Origin: Bacteroidia bacterium
GTDB lineage: Bacteria > Bacteroidota > Bacteroidia > Flavobacteriales_E > Vicingaceae
NCBI GenBank assembly: GCA_030433355.1
Contig: JAUIMG010000001.1
Location: 408,976-472,975, forward strand
Direction: 5' to 3'
DNA length: 64,000 nucleotides
Shown: piece by piece, positions 26,934-41,100 of the stretch
Layout of the letters: every line of letters starts with the position of its first letter
Numbering within the stretch: the first letter of the stretch is position 1
Position numbers and translations under genes: made by a program
The notes under the pieces: generated by a model
Told to the model about the DNA's origin: nothing
Database searches by the model: none
The model's input: only the letters and a program-made list of their open reading frames with translations

Positions 26934-29006
26934 ATGAGCAATAATAAGGAAGGTAAAACTTTAATAACCGCCGCATTACCATATGCAAATGGTCCAATCC
27001 ATATAGGACATTTGGCTGGCGCTTACTTACCTTCAGATATTTATGCAAGATACTTAAGACTTAAAGGAGAAGAAGTGTTATTTATTTGTGGCTCAGATGA
27101 ACATGGAGCAGCGATAACATTAAGAGCAAAAAAAGAGGGAAAAAGTCCAAAAGAAATAGTAGATCTATATCATAATATCAATAAAAAAGCTTTCTCTGAT
27201 TTTGGAATATCTTTCGATATTTTCCATCGAACTTCGGAGCCTATACACCATAAAACTGCGCAAGATTTCTTTACCACTTTAGATGAAAAAGGAGAGTTTG
27301 AAATAAAAAGAAGTGAGCAATTCTATGATGAAGAATACAATCAGTTTTTAGCAGATAGGTACATTACAGGTACTTGTCCAAAATGTAAATACGAATTAGC
27401 ATATGGAGATCAATGCGAAAACTGCGGAAGTTCATTAAGTCCAAATGAATTAATAAATCCAATTTCTACATTAAGTGGGAAATCTCCAATTTTAAAAGAA
27501 ACAGAGCATTGGTATTTACCCATGGAGAAGCATGAAAATTGGCTTAGAAGATGGATTGAAGATGGGATTCTTGATAATAAAAAACTGCACGATCCTAAAT
27601 TCTGGAGAAAACAAGTTATTGGTCAATGTAAATCTTGGATTGATGGAGGCTTGAAAAGCAGAGCAATGACTAGAGATTTAGATTGGGGAGTAAAAGTTCC
27701 TAATCAAGAAGATGAAAATAAAGTGCTTTATGTTTGGTTAGACGCACCTATAGGCTACATTTCTGCTACGAAAGCTTGGTGTAAAGAAAATAATAAAGAG
27801 TGGAAGGATTATTGGCAAAGCGAGAATACAAGACTTCTTCACTTTATTGGAAAAGATAATATTGTATTTCACTGTATAATTTTCCCCATTTTACTTAAAA
27901 CTCATGGTGATTTCATTTTACCAGAGAATGTTATTGCTAATGAATTTTTAAATTTAGAAGGAAAGAAAATATCCACTTCAAGAAATTGGGCAGTTTGGCT
28001 TCATGAATACATTGAATCCTTCCCTGAAAGAGGAGACACTTTAAGGTATGTACTAACTTCTATAGCTCCAGAAACCAAAGATAGTGAGTTTACTTGGAAG
28101 GATTTTCAAGCAAGAAATAACAATGAATTGGTAGCAATCTATGGTAACTTTATAAATAGAGTTCTTGTATTAACGCAAAAGTATTACAAAGGTATAGTTC
28201 CAACAGTAAATCCTGATTTTCAATATCTATCTATTAAAAATGAAGTATTGCAATCTGTAAAAGACTGTTCTGCAAAGCTAGATCAATTTCAATTTAGGGA
28301 TGCTCAAGCTTCCATGCTGAATATTGCCAGAATTGGCAATAAGTTTTTAGCAGATGAAGAACCTTGGAAAAAAATAAAAACTTCAGAAAAAGAAGTGGAG
28401 TCTATCATGAATACGGCTTTACAAATTGCAGCCAATCTTGCAATTGCATCCTTGCCTTTTCTTCCTGAGACGTCTGCAAAGCTATTGAAGCTACTAAATA
28501 TAGAAGATTGCAATTGGGCAAGCCTAAAAAACTTTAAACAATTAAAAGATCATCACATAATAAACGAGCCAACACTGTTATTCTCAAACATAGAGGACAC
28601 TGAAGTAGAAGCTCAACAATTAAAATTGGATAGCAATAGCAGTCAATCCAATACAAACAAAAAATACCTTCCTATGAAATCAGAAATTACCTTTGATGAT
28701 TTTCAAAAAATTGACTTAAGAATAGGTAAAATTTTAAGTGCCGAAAAAGTAGAAAAAAGCAGTAAATTATTAAAACTTGAAGTGGATTTAGGTTTTGAAA
28801 AAAGAATCATCCTTTCAGGTATTGCCAAACATTATAATCCAGAAGACCTTATTGGCAAATTAGTTCAAGTTGTAATCAACTTGTCTCCACGAAAAATAAT
28901 GGGAATAGAGTCTCAGGGGATGATTTTAATGGCAGAAAGTGAAGATGGGACTCTTTCTTTGATAGCCCCCGACAAAACTATTGATGCAGGGGATCACATC
29001 AGTTAA
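26934..29006 (+). CDS. metG: Methionyl-tRNA synthetase with C-terminal tRNA-binding domain
   Basis: A 690-residue class I synthetase that charges tRNA-Met. PYANGPIHIGHL carries the HIGH signature at 23-26; the zinc-binding insert has CPKC and CENC (near 150-170); the KMSKS loop reads KISTS (345-349). A tRNA-binding OB domain of the Trbp111 type occupies about 580-690 (FQKIDLRIGKIL), joined by a linker rich in Ser and Asn. The full-length protein and its separate promoter suggest a single essential gene. Confidence 0.97.
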   Translation: MSNNKEGKTLITAALPYANGPIHIGHLAGAYLPSDIYARYLRLKGEEVLFICGSDEHGAAITLRAKKEGKSPKEIVDLYHNINKKAFSDFGISFDIFHRTSEPIHHKTAQDFFTTLDEKGEFEIKRSEQFYDEEYNQFLADRYITGTCPKCKYELAYGDQCENCGSSLSPNELINPISTLSGKSPILKETEHWYLPMEKHENWLRRWIEDGILDNKKLHDPKFWRKQVIGQCKSWIDGGLKSRAMTRDLDWGVKVPNQEDENKVLYVWLDAPIGYISATKAWCKENNKEWKDYWQSENTRLLHFIGKDNIVFHCIIFPILLKTHGDFILPENVIANEFLNLEGKKISTSRNWAVWLHEYIESFPERGDTLRYVLTSIAPETKDSEFTWKDFQARNNNELVAIYGNFINRVLVLTQKYYKGIVPTVNPDFQYLSIKNEVLQSVKDCSAKLDQFQFRDAQASMLNIARIGNKFLADEEPWKKIKTSEKEVESIMNTALQIAANLAIASLPFLPETSAKLLKLLNIEDCNWASLKNFKQLKDHHIINEPTLLFSNIEDTEVEAQQLKLDSNSSQSNTNKKYLPMKSEITFDDFQKIDLRIGKILSAEKVEKSSKLLKLEVDLGFEKRIILSGIAKHYNPEDLIGKLVQVVINLSPRKIMGIESQGMILMAESEDGTLSLIAPDKTIDAGDHIS

Positions 29007-29061
29007 GAATACTTTCTTGCAATATTTCTTTTTAATTAACACAACCTTGTTACTTGTTTTT

Positions 29062-29131
29062 TCGTCTAATGGTCATATTCTGTCGACAATTGGACTAAAA
29101 TTGAAGAAGATACGGTATATTTGTTAGACGA
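29062..29131. promoter_or_regulatory. 8-bp inverted repeat around the adhesin promoter
   Basis: TCGTCTAA at 29062-29069 is complementary to TTAGACGA at 29124-29131. The arms flank the -7 element and are 54 bases apart. Could be a regulator site or chance. Confidence 0.25.
29116..29123 (+). promoter_or_regulatory. -7 element of the giant adhesin gene
   Basis: TATATTTG, an exact TAnnTTTG match, 46 bases before the ATG at 29170. The nearest TTG upstream is 23 bases away, slightly too far for the consensus. Confidence 0.5.
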
Positions 29132-29169
29132 CAAGCCTAACCAATTATCTTAAGAAACTGACTAACTAA

Positions 29170-32100
29170 ATGAAAAATATCTTAAGGCTTTTACTTTTGT
29201 TATTGGTATTTACTGCCAGTTCATACCACTCTCAGGCTTTGATAGTTCAAATTTTCAAGTCTGAAAGTGCCCCAACTTGCCCAGGAGGCAATGATGGATA
29301 TGTTGTAATAGACTCTATTTTAACCTCTGATTTAGTTGTAACTACAGGGCCTCCCCCGCCTTTTAGGTTTATTATTAATATAAATACTACGCCTGCTCAA
29401 TCTTTTAACGTTGGAGACACTATAAAAAACTTAGGATCCAATATTTACACGATTAGTATTTTAGATTTAACAGATAATTCACCAGCTTTTGATAATGTAA
29501 ATTTTACAGGAATAGGACTATCAACATCTGCTTTTCAAATTCCTGCTTCCTGTTTTGGTAATTGTGATGGAACAGCAATTGTAGTGACGAATCTTGGTGG
29601 AACAGCACCTTACACCTATTTATGGGATGATCCATTAAGCCAAACAACTGCTACTGCGACTAATTTATGTGCAGGTTTATATAATGTTACAGTATCGGAT
29701 GCAAATGGGTGTACCTCTACGAATTCTACTACTGTTGGAGAACCTACACAAATCCAACCTAATGTAACTACAAGCGATCCATTATGTAATGGAGATGCTA
29801 ATGGAACTGCCACTGCTGCACCTACAGGAGGAAGTGGTGTTTATCCAACTTATACTTGGAGTAGTAGTGCCAATACAACTGCAACTGAAACAGGCCTAAG
29901 TCCAGGCTCTTATACAGTAACAGTAACAGATAATACTGGCTGTACTAACACACAAACTTTTGTTATTGGAAATCCTCCGCTACTTACTACCTCTTTAGCC
30001 AAAACGGATATATTTTGTTTTGGGACAAATACTGGGACACTTATCCAAAGTCCTTCAGGAGGAACCCCACCCTACACTTTTGCTTGGAATGATTCTCCTA
30101 CAACACAAAATAGGAATAATCTTTTTTCTGGAACTTATACAGTTACAGTTACTGACAATAATGGCTGTACAGCATCTGCATCTAGGACTATCAATGAGAG
30201 TCCAGACATTAATATAAACCTTAGTGTTTTAGCAAACAATGTTTGTAATGGAGGAGCAATTGGTGCCGTTTCTGCAAATATAAGCGGAGGTGCTACACCG
30301 TACACCTTTGCTTGGAGAGGTGGCCCAAGTGGCACAGGAAATACAACAACTTTTAGCAATTTAACTGCCGGATTTTACCCTATTACTGTTACAGACCGAT
30401 TTAATTGTACCAAAATTGATTCGATTGAAGTTACTGAACCAACAGCCATAGCAATTAGTGTTGTCACACAAACCGACCCCACTTGTAATGGAGGAAACGA
30501 TGGAACTATCACTATAAGTGCTACGGGGGGGACAGTTGCACTAGACTACTCCTATGCTTGGAACGCTCCTGGTAATCCTACTACAGCTGCAATAACAAAT
30601 TTAGCAGCAGGCACCTATATAGTTACAGTTACAGATGATAATAGTTGTACTGCTACTCAATCCATTACATTAAATCCACCTGTTCCAATTTTACCAAATG
30701 TTACAACTACACTTGTAACTTGTTTTGGTGGCAACGATGGAACCGCTACTGCAAACCCAACAGGTGGAACGCCACCTTATACCTATACATGGAGCTCTAG
30801 TGCAAATACAACTTTTACAGAAACAAATTTATCTGCAGGAAATTACGTAGTTACAGTTACAGACAATAACGGTTGTACAGGAACAGAGCCCTTTACAATC
30901 AATCAACCTCCAACCGCATTTTCAACTAGTTTCATAATAGGTAGTATTTTTTGTTTTGGGAATAATACAGGATCTATAATAACCAATGTTAGTGGAGGAG
31001 TCCCTCCTTATACTTTTGATTGGGCAGATCTTCCGGGAACCTCAAACTTTCGAAATAGGAATAATCTATTTGAAGGTTCTTATGAGTTAACAGTAACTGA
31101 CAATGCGGGCTGCACAGTTATAGATACTGCTGTTGTTCAATCAGTGCCTGAAATAATCCTTGCATTTAATCAAACCAATGTGCTTTGTGCGGGGGATGCA
31201 ACAGGGTCGGCAACTGTAAATATTTCTGGAGGACAAACTCCGTACAGTTTTGTTTGGACGGGGAGTATCAGTGGCAATGGAAATACTTCAACATTAAACA
31301 ATCTATCTGCAGGAACTTATACAATTACCGTTACAGATAGATTTAATTGTGTCAAAATTGATTCGGTTACAATCACCGAACCGTCTCCATTAATCATTTC
31401 TCGAGATGCAATTGTGAATCCAACTTGCAACGGCTCAAATGATGGTTCAATAAGTATTACCGTCTCAGGTGGTATTTCAAACTACACCTATGCATGGAAT
31501 GACATATCCATTTTAGAAGATAGGACAAATTTAACTGCAGGCACCTACACTGTTACAGTAACAGATAATAATAACTGTACAGCTATTTTTGATACAACTT
31601 TGATAAACCCAATAAGTCTTACAGCAGTTATTGATTCTACTAGAGACCCAAGTTGTAATGGAACTCTTGATGGCTATATTAGTGTTTTAGCAGCTGGAGG
31701 CACCGGTGCTTATACTTATTTATGGAACAACGCAGTCACTCTAAGAGAAAATAACAATATAGCAGCTGCAACATATACAGTTACGGTTACGGATAATAAT
31801 GGATGTACTACAACCGCCCAAGGAACTTTAAATAATCCTGCATCCGTCGGTGTAATTATTAATTCTACCGATGAGTCCTGCTCTGGTGCTAATGATGGAA
31901 CAGCTACTGCCATTGCAAGTGGCGGATCACTTCCTTACACATTTTTGTGGGATCCCAATGGTCAAACTACCTCTTCCATCAATTCCCTTTCAGCAGGAAG
32001 TTATACCGTTACTGTAACAGATTTAAATGGCTGCACCGATAGTCAAACAGTTGTAATTCAAGCTCCTTTAGCAGTAATTGCAAATATTACTGTAGACAGC

Positions 32101-35100
32101 ATGGCAAGTTGTAACGGAATTGCTGATGGTGGTTTAACTGCCTCAGGAACAGGAGGAACTCCTCCTTATACCTTTAATTGGAACAATTCAGGTAACACGG
32201 CCTCAATAACAGGCTTGGCTGCCGGACCTTATACAGTTACTGTAACAGATAATAATGGTTGTACAGACGAAGAAACCATAAATGTTACAGAACCTGCTGC
32301 TCTGAGCTCAATTATATCTTCGGTAGATCCTACATGTACAGGAGTTAACGATGGAACAGCTACTGCCACGGTAAGTGGAGGCACTTTAAATTACACTTAT
32401 GCATGGGCTACTTCCCCAATTCAAACTACAGCAACTGCAACTGGACTGGGAGCAGGTACTTTTACAGTAACTATCACAGATAATAATGGATGTTCAATTA
32501 CAGACCAAGCAGTTTTAAATACATCAGTTGGTGTAACTATTACTTTGGATACTATTTCTGATGTTAGTTGTAACGGAGGTAATGATGGTTATATTGGTAT
32601 TACTACAAGTTCAGGAGTATTACCGTATACCTATATATGGAATAATGCTATTACAACAGATATAAATGCAAATCTACTAGCTGGGGATTACACAGTTACC
32701 GTTGCAGATAACAACGGATGTCTTAACTCACAAACCTTTAGAATTAATCAACCAACTGCTCTTTCCGTTAGTTTAGCTAAAACAGACCAACAATGTTTTG
32801 GAGATGCAGATGGGGAAATTATTGCAACAGGATCAGGTGGAACAGCTCCTTACACTTTTAGCTGGTTTCCGAATGTTGGTTCAACCGATACAGTTCGTAA
32901 TCTAAATCCAGGTTTATATACTGCTACAATTACTGATGGTAATGGTTGTACGGCTACGAATAGCACTACTATTGGGATAGCAAATCCAAGAACCGTTGTT
33001 GCGGGTGGAACAGATGTTAGCTGCAATGGAGGAAATGATGGAGCGATAGCAGTAATTGCCTTAGGTGGAGCCGGAGGGTTTTCTTTTATTTGGAATGATA
33101 TTGGAACTGGTCCTCAAATTAGAACTGGCCTAACTGCAGGAACTTATACTGTTACTTCGACTGATGCGAATGGTTGTACAGATGTGCAATCTGTTTTAAT
33201 AAGACAACCGGATACCTTAAATGCTAATTTAATTACAACTGATGTAAGTTGTAGTTCAACAAATGATGGTACAGCTTCAGTTACTCCAACAGGTGGTACG
33301 GCTCCATACACCTTCAATTGGGGGCCTCCTATTAGCTCTTCTGCAAATCCAGTAAACTCATTAAGCACAGGAAATTACAGCGTAACTGTAACTGATAACA
33401 ATGGCTGTACAGCTGTAGAGAATTTTACTATAAACCAAGATGCTGCTGATTTTACATTAGCTTTTTCAAATACCAATGTAAGTTGTAATGGCGGAAATGA
33501 TGGAACAATTGCTACAACTATTAATGGAGGTACGGGGCCCTTTACTTTTACTTGGAATCCATTTCAGCCAAATCAACCAAATATAACAGGATTAACCGCT
33601 GGAACATACCAGCTTACAGTTAGTGACCCTAATGGATGTACTAGAGATACCTCTATTATCATAGGGCAACCTTCTCCTTTATTAGTTACTGGAACTGCTG
33701 TTGACGAAACGTGCTCCCCAGGTGGAGATGGAACAATTACTTTAACAACAACAGGAGGAACACCAAATTATAGTTTTAATTGGATTCCAGTACTACCAAA
33801 TAGTCCAAATCAAACTGGATTAAACGCAAATACTTACTTTGTAACAGTAACAGATGCAAACGGATGTACGGATAGTGCAAATTTCGTTATTGGATCTCAA
33901 GGAAATGCATTTACTATTGCTCTTACACACACGGATATTAGTTGTAATGGAGCTGCAGATGGTAGCATTTTAGTAACAGAAACCCCAGCGGGTACATATA
34001 ATTATAATTGGACTGGGGGACTTAGTGGGAATAATCCAACTGTTTTATTAGGAGGCACTTACACCGTAACCGTAACTGATCCAATCAGTGGATGTACGCA
34101 AGTTGATTCTGCTACAGTAAATGAACCTAGTATAATTGCAGGAAATATAGTAACTACACCTGCGGGTTGTGGCACTGCTTCTGGAACAGTTACTTCCAAT
34201 CCTTCAGGAGGAAATGGCAGCCCTTATACGTTTAGTTGGAATGTGCTTGGAACAGTTTCTAATAATACGGTAGCTAATGTTCCTCCAGGAACCTATGACG
34301 TTACAATCACTGATGCTTCTTCTTGTACAGTTGTTGAGCCTTTTGTAGTAAATACAGTTTCAAGCAATATTATTCCTGGTGAAACAATTACGGATGCAGA
34401 TTGCAACGGCGCTTGTAATGGCTCCATAAGCCTAGCTCCTGCAGGTGGAGTTGCTCCATATTTTTTCAACTGGGGAGGAGGAATTACCTCTCCAAGCAGA
34501 ACTAATCTTTGTGCAGGAAATTACTTAGTTACAATTACAGATAATACAAATTGTGATACAGTGGTAAGTTTAACAGTTGGAGAGCCACCTGCATTTACTG
34601 TTGCTATTACAACGGTTGACGATACTTGTGTAACTTCTGTAGGTAGTGCAACAATTAACAGTGTTAGTGGAGGATCAAGCCCTTACACATTTACTTGGCC
34701 TGCTGTTGGAGTTCCCACAGGAAACACTCTAACAGGAGTGCCTGCAGGAGGATATGATGTTACTATTACAGACAATGTTGGATGTTCTAAAGTAGAACCA
34801 TTTAATGTTGGTAATGTCGCTCCCTTCTCTGTAAACTTAACTCCTAGTGATGTAAGCTGTTTTGGAGGTAGCGATGGATCCATAAGTGTATTAGTAATTG
34901 GAGGAACAAGTCCTGTTACTTATGATTGGACAGGAGGCTTAACAGGAACCAACCCTACAGGTTTAACAACCGGCACCTATACTTTAACTGTTACTGATGC
35001 TACAGGTTGTGGTGCTATAAGTTCAATCAATGTTGATGAACCAGATTTAATAACTACAACAATATCTACAACTGATGAAAACTGCATTCCAGGTAACGAT

Positions 35101-38100
35101 GGTACTGCTACAGCTATAACAATTGGAGGTACAGGGGCTTACACTTATAGTTGGCCTGCCCCAGGTATTGGGTCAGGAAATACGGTTACAGGATTACCTG
35201 CTGATCCAAATTATGTTGTAACCATTACAGACGCTAATGGTTGTAGTATAACAGAATTCTTTGTTATAGGCAGTAATGCTGCATTTAATATTGCAGAAAC
35301 CATTGTTGACGCTAGTTGTAATGGCGCCGCTGATGGTTCAATATCTTTATCTATAACTGGAGCAACCAACCCACTTACATATAATTGGAACCCTCCACTT
35401 TCTAATAGTCCTAATCAACCAAACCTTGCGGCAGGAATTTATAATGTAACGGTAACAGATGGGACAGGATGCTCAGAGACGAGAGGATTCCTAATAAGAG
35501 AAGCAGATGCTTTAACCGTTGATGTAATAGTTACGGATGAAAGCTGTGTGCCTGGTAATGATGGAACTGCAACAACTTCAGTAACTGGAGGGACATTACC
35601 CTACTCATTCGCTTGGACAGGAACGACTGCCACTACACCTGGTATAGTTGGTTTAACTGATGGATTCTACACGGTAACTGTAACCGATGCAAATGGATGT
35701 ACAGCCGATAAACTATTTAAAATTAATTCAGGTTCAACAATAGGTTCAAATCCTACTATTGTAAGACCTAGTTGCTTTGGAGGATGCGATGGTTCAATAA
35801 CTATAGCTCCTACAGGGGGAGTAACTCCTTTTACTATTAATTGGTTTGATAATTCAAGTGGAACTTCTGTTTCTGGACTTTGCTTGGGAAGTTATGGTGT
35901 GACAATCACAGATGCAAATGGATGTTCTAAAGTGGAAAATATTTCAGTATCTCAGCCGCAATCTATACGGTCAACTTTTGCCACAACCACAGAAAGTTGC
36001 AACCCTGGGTCTGATGGAACAATTACTGCTAATGCTCAAGGTGGATCACCTCCTTATACATACGATTGGGGCTCAGGTCAAACTAATTCTAATACTAACG
36101 GTGGTTATGTTGCAGGAACCTATAGTGTTACAATTTTTGACGCTAATAATTGTCAAAGAATCTTCAATTTTGATATAGATACAAGTCTAGCAATAACTGT
36201 TTCGACCTCTATTACTAACCCTGCTACTTGCACCAATAATGGAGATATTCTTGTAAGCGTTTCGAATGCTACTAATCCATTAACATATAATTGGAATACT
36301 GCGCCATTAGCAGGAGCAACACCATCTGCCCCTGCAGGTACTTATACAGTTACAGTTACAGATGGAAATGGATGTACAGATGTTTCTTCTGTTACAGTTC
36401 CTTCGTTTGGCTTTCCTCTAAACGATGTTGTAACTAGCACTACGTGTAATGGTGACTGCGATGGATCTATTTTACTAAGTCCTTCAGGGGGAATTGCTCC
36501 GTACACCTACTTGTGGGACGATAATTCATCTAATTTCTTAAGAGCTACTTTATGTGCCGGAGATTATGATGTAACGGTAACTGATAATACGGGTTGTTCT
36601 ACAACAGCAACAATTACAGTAAATGAACCTGATCCAATAGCAGGTAATATTACAGCTGTCGATGAATCCTGTAATCCAGGAAATGATGGTTCAGCAACTG
36701 CAAATCCTACTGGTGGAACTGGAGCATACACCTATTTATGGAGCTTTAATAATGCTACTACTTCTTCAATAAACGCTCTAATCGCAGGAGTTTATACTGT
36801 TACTATTACAGATGTAAATGGCTGTACAGGAACAGAAACTACAACAATTAATGGTGGAGGGAACCTAGTTTTAAATGAAGTCTTACAAGATGCATCTTGT
36901 AATGGAGTCTGTGATGGTTCTATTGTCTTAAATCCTAGTGGAGGAACCGCTCCTTATACTTTTTTATGGAATAATAATTCAAGCTTATCTTCTAGAAACG
37001 CCCTTTGTACAGGCAACTATGATGTTACAGTAACTGATAATACGGGTTGTTCAACAACTAGGTCATTTCCAATTAACGAACCCTCTCTTGTTGTTCCAAA
37101 TGTAGTTACAGTAGATGAATCTTGTAATCCTGGGAACGATGGATCAGCAAGTGCTAATCCATCAGGAGGGACTGGACCATATACATTCCTATGGAGTTTT
37201 AATAATTCGACAGCTAATTCTATCACAGGTCTAGCAGCAGGATCTTACACAGTTACTGTAACGGACAATACGAACTGTTCAGTTGCAGAAACGGTAATCA
37301 TTAATAGTGGTGGAAATATCAGCATAAACGAAAGTATAACTGATGCAAGCTGCAATGCCAATTGTGATGGTTCAATTTTATTAAATCCATCAGGCGGAAT
37401 TGCTCCTTACACATATTTGTGGGACGATAATTCTACTAATTTTTTAAGAGCATCTTTATGTGCAGGAAATTATGATGTTACTGTAACGGATAACACTGGA
37501 TGCTCAACTAATAGAACTATTAGAGTAGATGAGCCTGCTGTATTATTAGCCAATGTAGTTTCAGTAGATGAATCTTGCAGCCCCGGTGGAGATGGTTCTG
37601 CATCTTCTATTCCATCAGGAGGTACTAGTCCGTATACCTATTTGTGGAGTTTTAACAGCTCTACTAATTCAAGCATAAACAATTTAAGCTCAGGATCTTA
37701 TACAGTAACTGTAACAGATGCAAATAACTGCTCAATAACAGAATCCATTACTATAAACACTGGAAGTAATATAATTGCTAACGAAACAATAACTGATGCA
37801 AGCTGTAATGGAATTTGTGATGGAAGTATATCATTAAACCCATCCGGTGGAGATTCACCATACACTTTCAATTGGTCTACAACACCACCAGGATCAACCA
37901 ACTCAATTACAGCTCAATGCGCAGGCACTTATACTGTAACTATAACTGATAATTTAGGTTGTTCCTCTATTCAAAGTTTTGATATCAATCAACCTGATGT
38001 TCTAGTTGCCAATGCAACAGCTACAGATGAATCTTGTAACCCTGGAAGTGATGGAACTACAATTGCAAATCCAACAGGAGGAACAGCGCCTTACACCTAC

Positions 38101-41100
38101 TTATGGAATCCCGGTGGAATTCCTACACAAGGCTTATCTAGTTTAAGTGCGGGTTCGTATACAGTTACAGTAACCGATGCAAATAATTGTTCAGCCATAC
38201 AGTCTGTAAATGTTAATTTACCTAACCCAAATAATTATACTATTTCTTCAACAGATCAATCTTGCAATGGAGGTTGTGACGGAACTGCTGATATAACTAT
38301 CCCTGGTGGTAGTGTAGGTTTTAATTTTGTATGGAGTCCCATTCCGGGTTCAGGTCAAGGAACTGCTAATGTTTCGGGATTATGTGTAGGAGAGTACAAG
38401 GTTACTATTACAGGTGCTACCGGATGTACTGCAATAGATAGTGTTACAATAGACCCATTTACTCCTATCCTACCAAACGAAGCCTTCGGTGACGAAAGCT
38501 GCGGTGGAATTTGTGATGGATTTGCAAGAGTTAATCCAACAGGTGGAGTTGGAGCTTACACCTATGTGTGGACGCCGGTTCCTCCAAATGGACAAGGAAA
38601 CCCTATTGCTAGTAATTTATGTCCAGGAACTTATGATCTTCAAATAATAGATGCAACAGGTTGCGATACTGTTATCAGTTTCACCATCAATTCTGGCTCT
38701 ACTATCTCAGGAAATATCGGCAAAGAAGACCAATCTTGTGGGGGTATTGTACCATGCGATGGCAAGGCCTTTGTAAGCCCTTCTGGCGGAACAACTCCTT
38801 ATACATTTAATTGGGGTGCAGGCGTAAGTACAAACATTTTAGGCGATACTGCATTAAATCTTTGTAATGGCAATTATAATGTTACAATTACTGATGCAAG
38901 TGGATGTAGCATTGTAGAATCAACTACAATAACGAGCCCAATAGCGATTGATACCACTTTTATTGCACAAAATTCTACATGTAATGCATGCGATGGTTCT
39001 TTAACAGTAAACCCAATTGGAGGAACATCTCCTTATACCTTTAGTTGGTTTGATTCCGGTTTAAACCCAATAGGAAGTGGGACTAACTCGATAAATTCTT
39101 TATGCTCAGGTGTTTATTTTGTAGATATATCCGATAATGTTGGATGTAGCAGACGATTTGCAAAGACAATTTCAGATATAGGTGCAGAGCAAGTTACCGT
39201 ATCCGTTACAGATGTTAGTTGTTTTAATGGTAATGATGGAGAAGCAACTGCAAACTTTACTTGTACTGACCCAAATTGTAGTATACTTTGGTTAGACGAT
39301 CTATCTCAGCCGCTTAGCCCTTCGGTTACTTCGCAAACAGTCACAAATTTAACAGCAGGAAACTATTTTGTAGAAGTAACAAATAATAGTGGTTGTAAAA
39401 GAGTTGTTCCACTAACAATTAATCAGCCTACAGAGATATTAGTTAGTGATGTAGTTACTGATGCTAATTGCAACAATTCTAGTGATGGATCAATTAATTT
39501 AACACTAATTGGAGGTACGGCTCCTTACACTTTCAATTGGTCTCCAACACCAGGGTCAGGACAAGGTACAGCTGCAGTCTCAGGACTGAATCCTGGGAAT
39601 TATGATGTTACCGTTACGGATGATAATGGTTGCCAAAAAATACTCAACTACAATGTAGGTTCACCACAACTAATTACAGCTAGTTTTACGCAAACCCTTG
39701 CTACTTGTAATCAATCTAATGGTTCAATAACAGCAACTGTAAATGGAGGAACTATTGCAGTAGATTATTCATACCAGTGGTTTGATGGGTCAAACAACCT
39801 TCTTGCTGGTCAAATAAATGCTACTTTATCCAATGTATCTTCTGGAACATACATTTTAAGAGTAAGAGATGATAATTCCTGTGAAGAATTCTTTACTACT
39901 AGTTTAGGAGATATTGGTGGGCCAATTGTAGTAATCGATTCAATTAGAAATGTTAACTGTTCTGGAGGTAATGATGGAGCAATATTTATAACGGCAACAG
40001 ATGCTAATACTCCACTTACCTATAACTGGTTATCCTTAGGTCAAACAACAGAAGACATTACCAATTTGATTGCTGGGTCTTATACTGTAGAGGTTACAAA
40101 TTCTGTAGGATGTTTAACGGCTGTTGATACGACTATTAACTCTAGTTCAAACTTCATTACTAATATTAGCACCGAAGACGCTAATTGTGGTTTATGTAAT
40201 GGAGTTGCAAGAGTTACTGTAAATGGTGGTGTTGAACCTTATACCTACTTATGGAGTAATGGGTCAACTGTGGACACAACAGCTAATCTTTGTGCAGGAG
40301 CTCATACAATTAATATTACGGATGCCAATGGTTGTACTCAAGTAGTTAACTTTAGTATTAACACAGATATTGGACCATCTGATGCAATTGTATCAACTAC
40401 AGCTCCTAGCTGTTTCAATACGAATGATGGTAGCGCAACAGTAACTCCTGTTGGAGGAACTACTCCTTATACTTACCTATGGTTACATGATGGAAGTACT
40501 ACAAACTCACTCTCCAATTTGAGTGCAGGTTCCTACTTCCTTTTAATAAGTGATTCAAAAGGCTGTTCAAGGAATATTGAAGTTCAAATTACTGGGCCTA
40601 GTGAGTTAATTTTGAGTGAAACAATCAAAGCAGCAAGTTGTAATGTTTCCCCTTGTGATGGAGAAGCAAGAGTAAACGTAAGTGGAGGAGTTAGCCCATA
40701 CACTTATTCATGGTCTCAAAACACTAGTTTGAATAACAACTTTGCCGATGAATTGTGTTCTGGTATATATGTCGTTACCGTGAGCGATGCTAATGGATGT
40801 AGTGCTATTAAATCTATAATTGTTCCGAATAATAGTAACAACTTAACAGCGAACCCAAGCTCAACTGATGTCAGCTGTTTTGGAAGCTGCGATGGTTCAC
40901 TTATAAGCAATATAACTCCTTCTGTTGGAATTAGTTTCCAATGGTATGATAATCAAGGGCAGACAGTTGCAAACATCAATAATGACTTAGTAAATACTGC
41001 TTGTGCAGGAGATTATATCTTAGAGGTGGTCTCCATTCCAGATAATTGTAAAGCCTATGCTAGCATAACTATCAATGAGCCAGATTCAATACTTCTTGGA

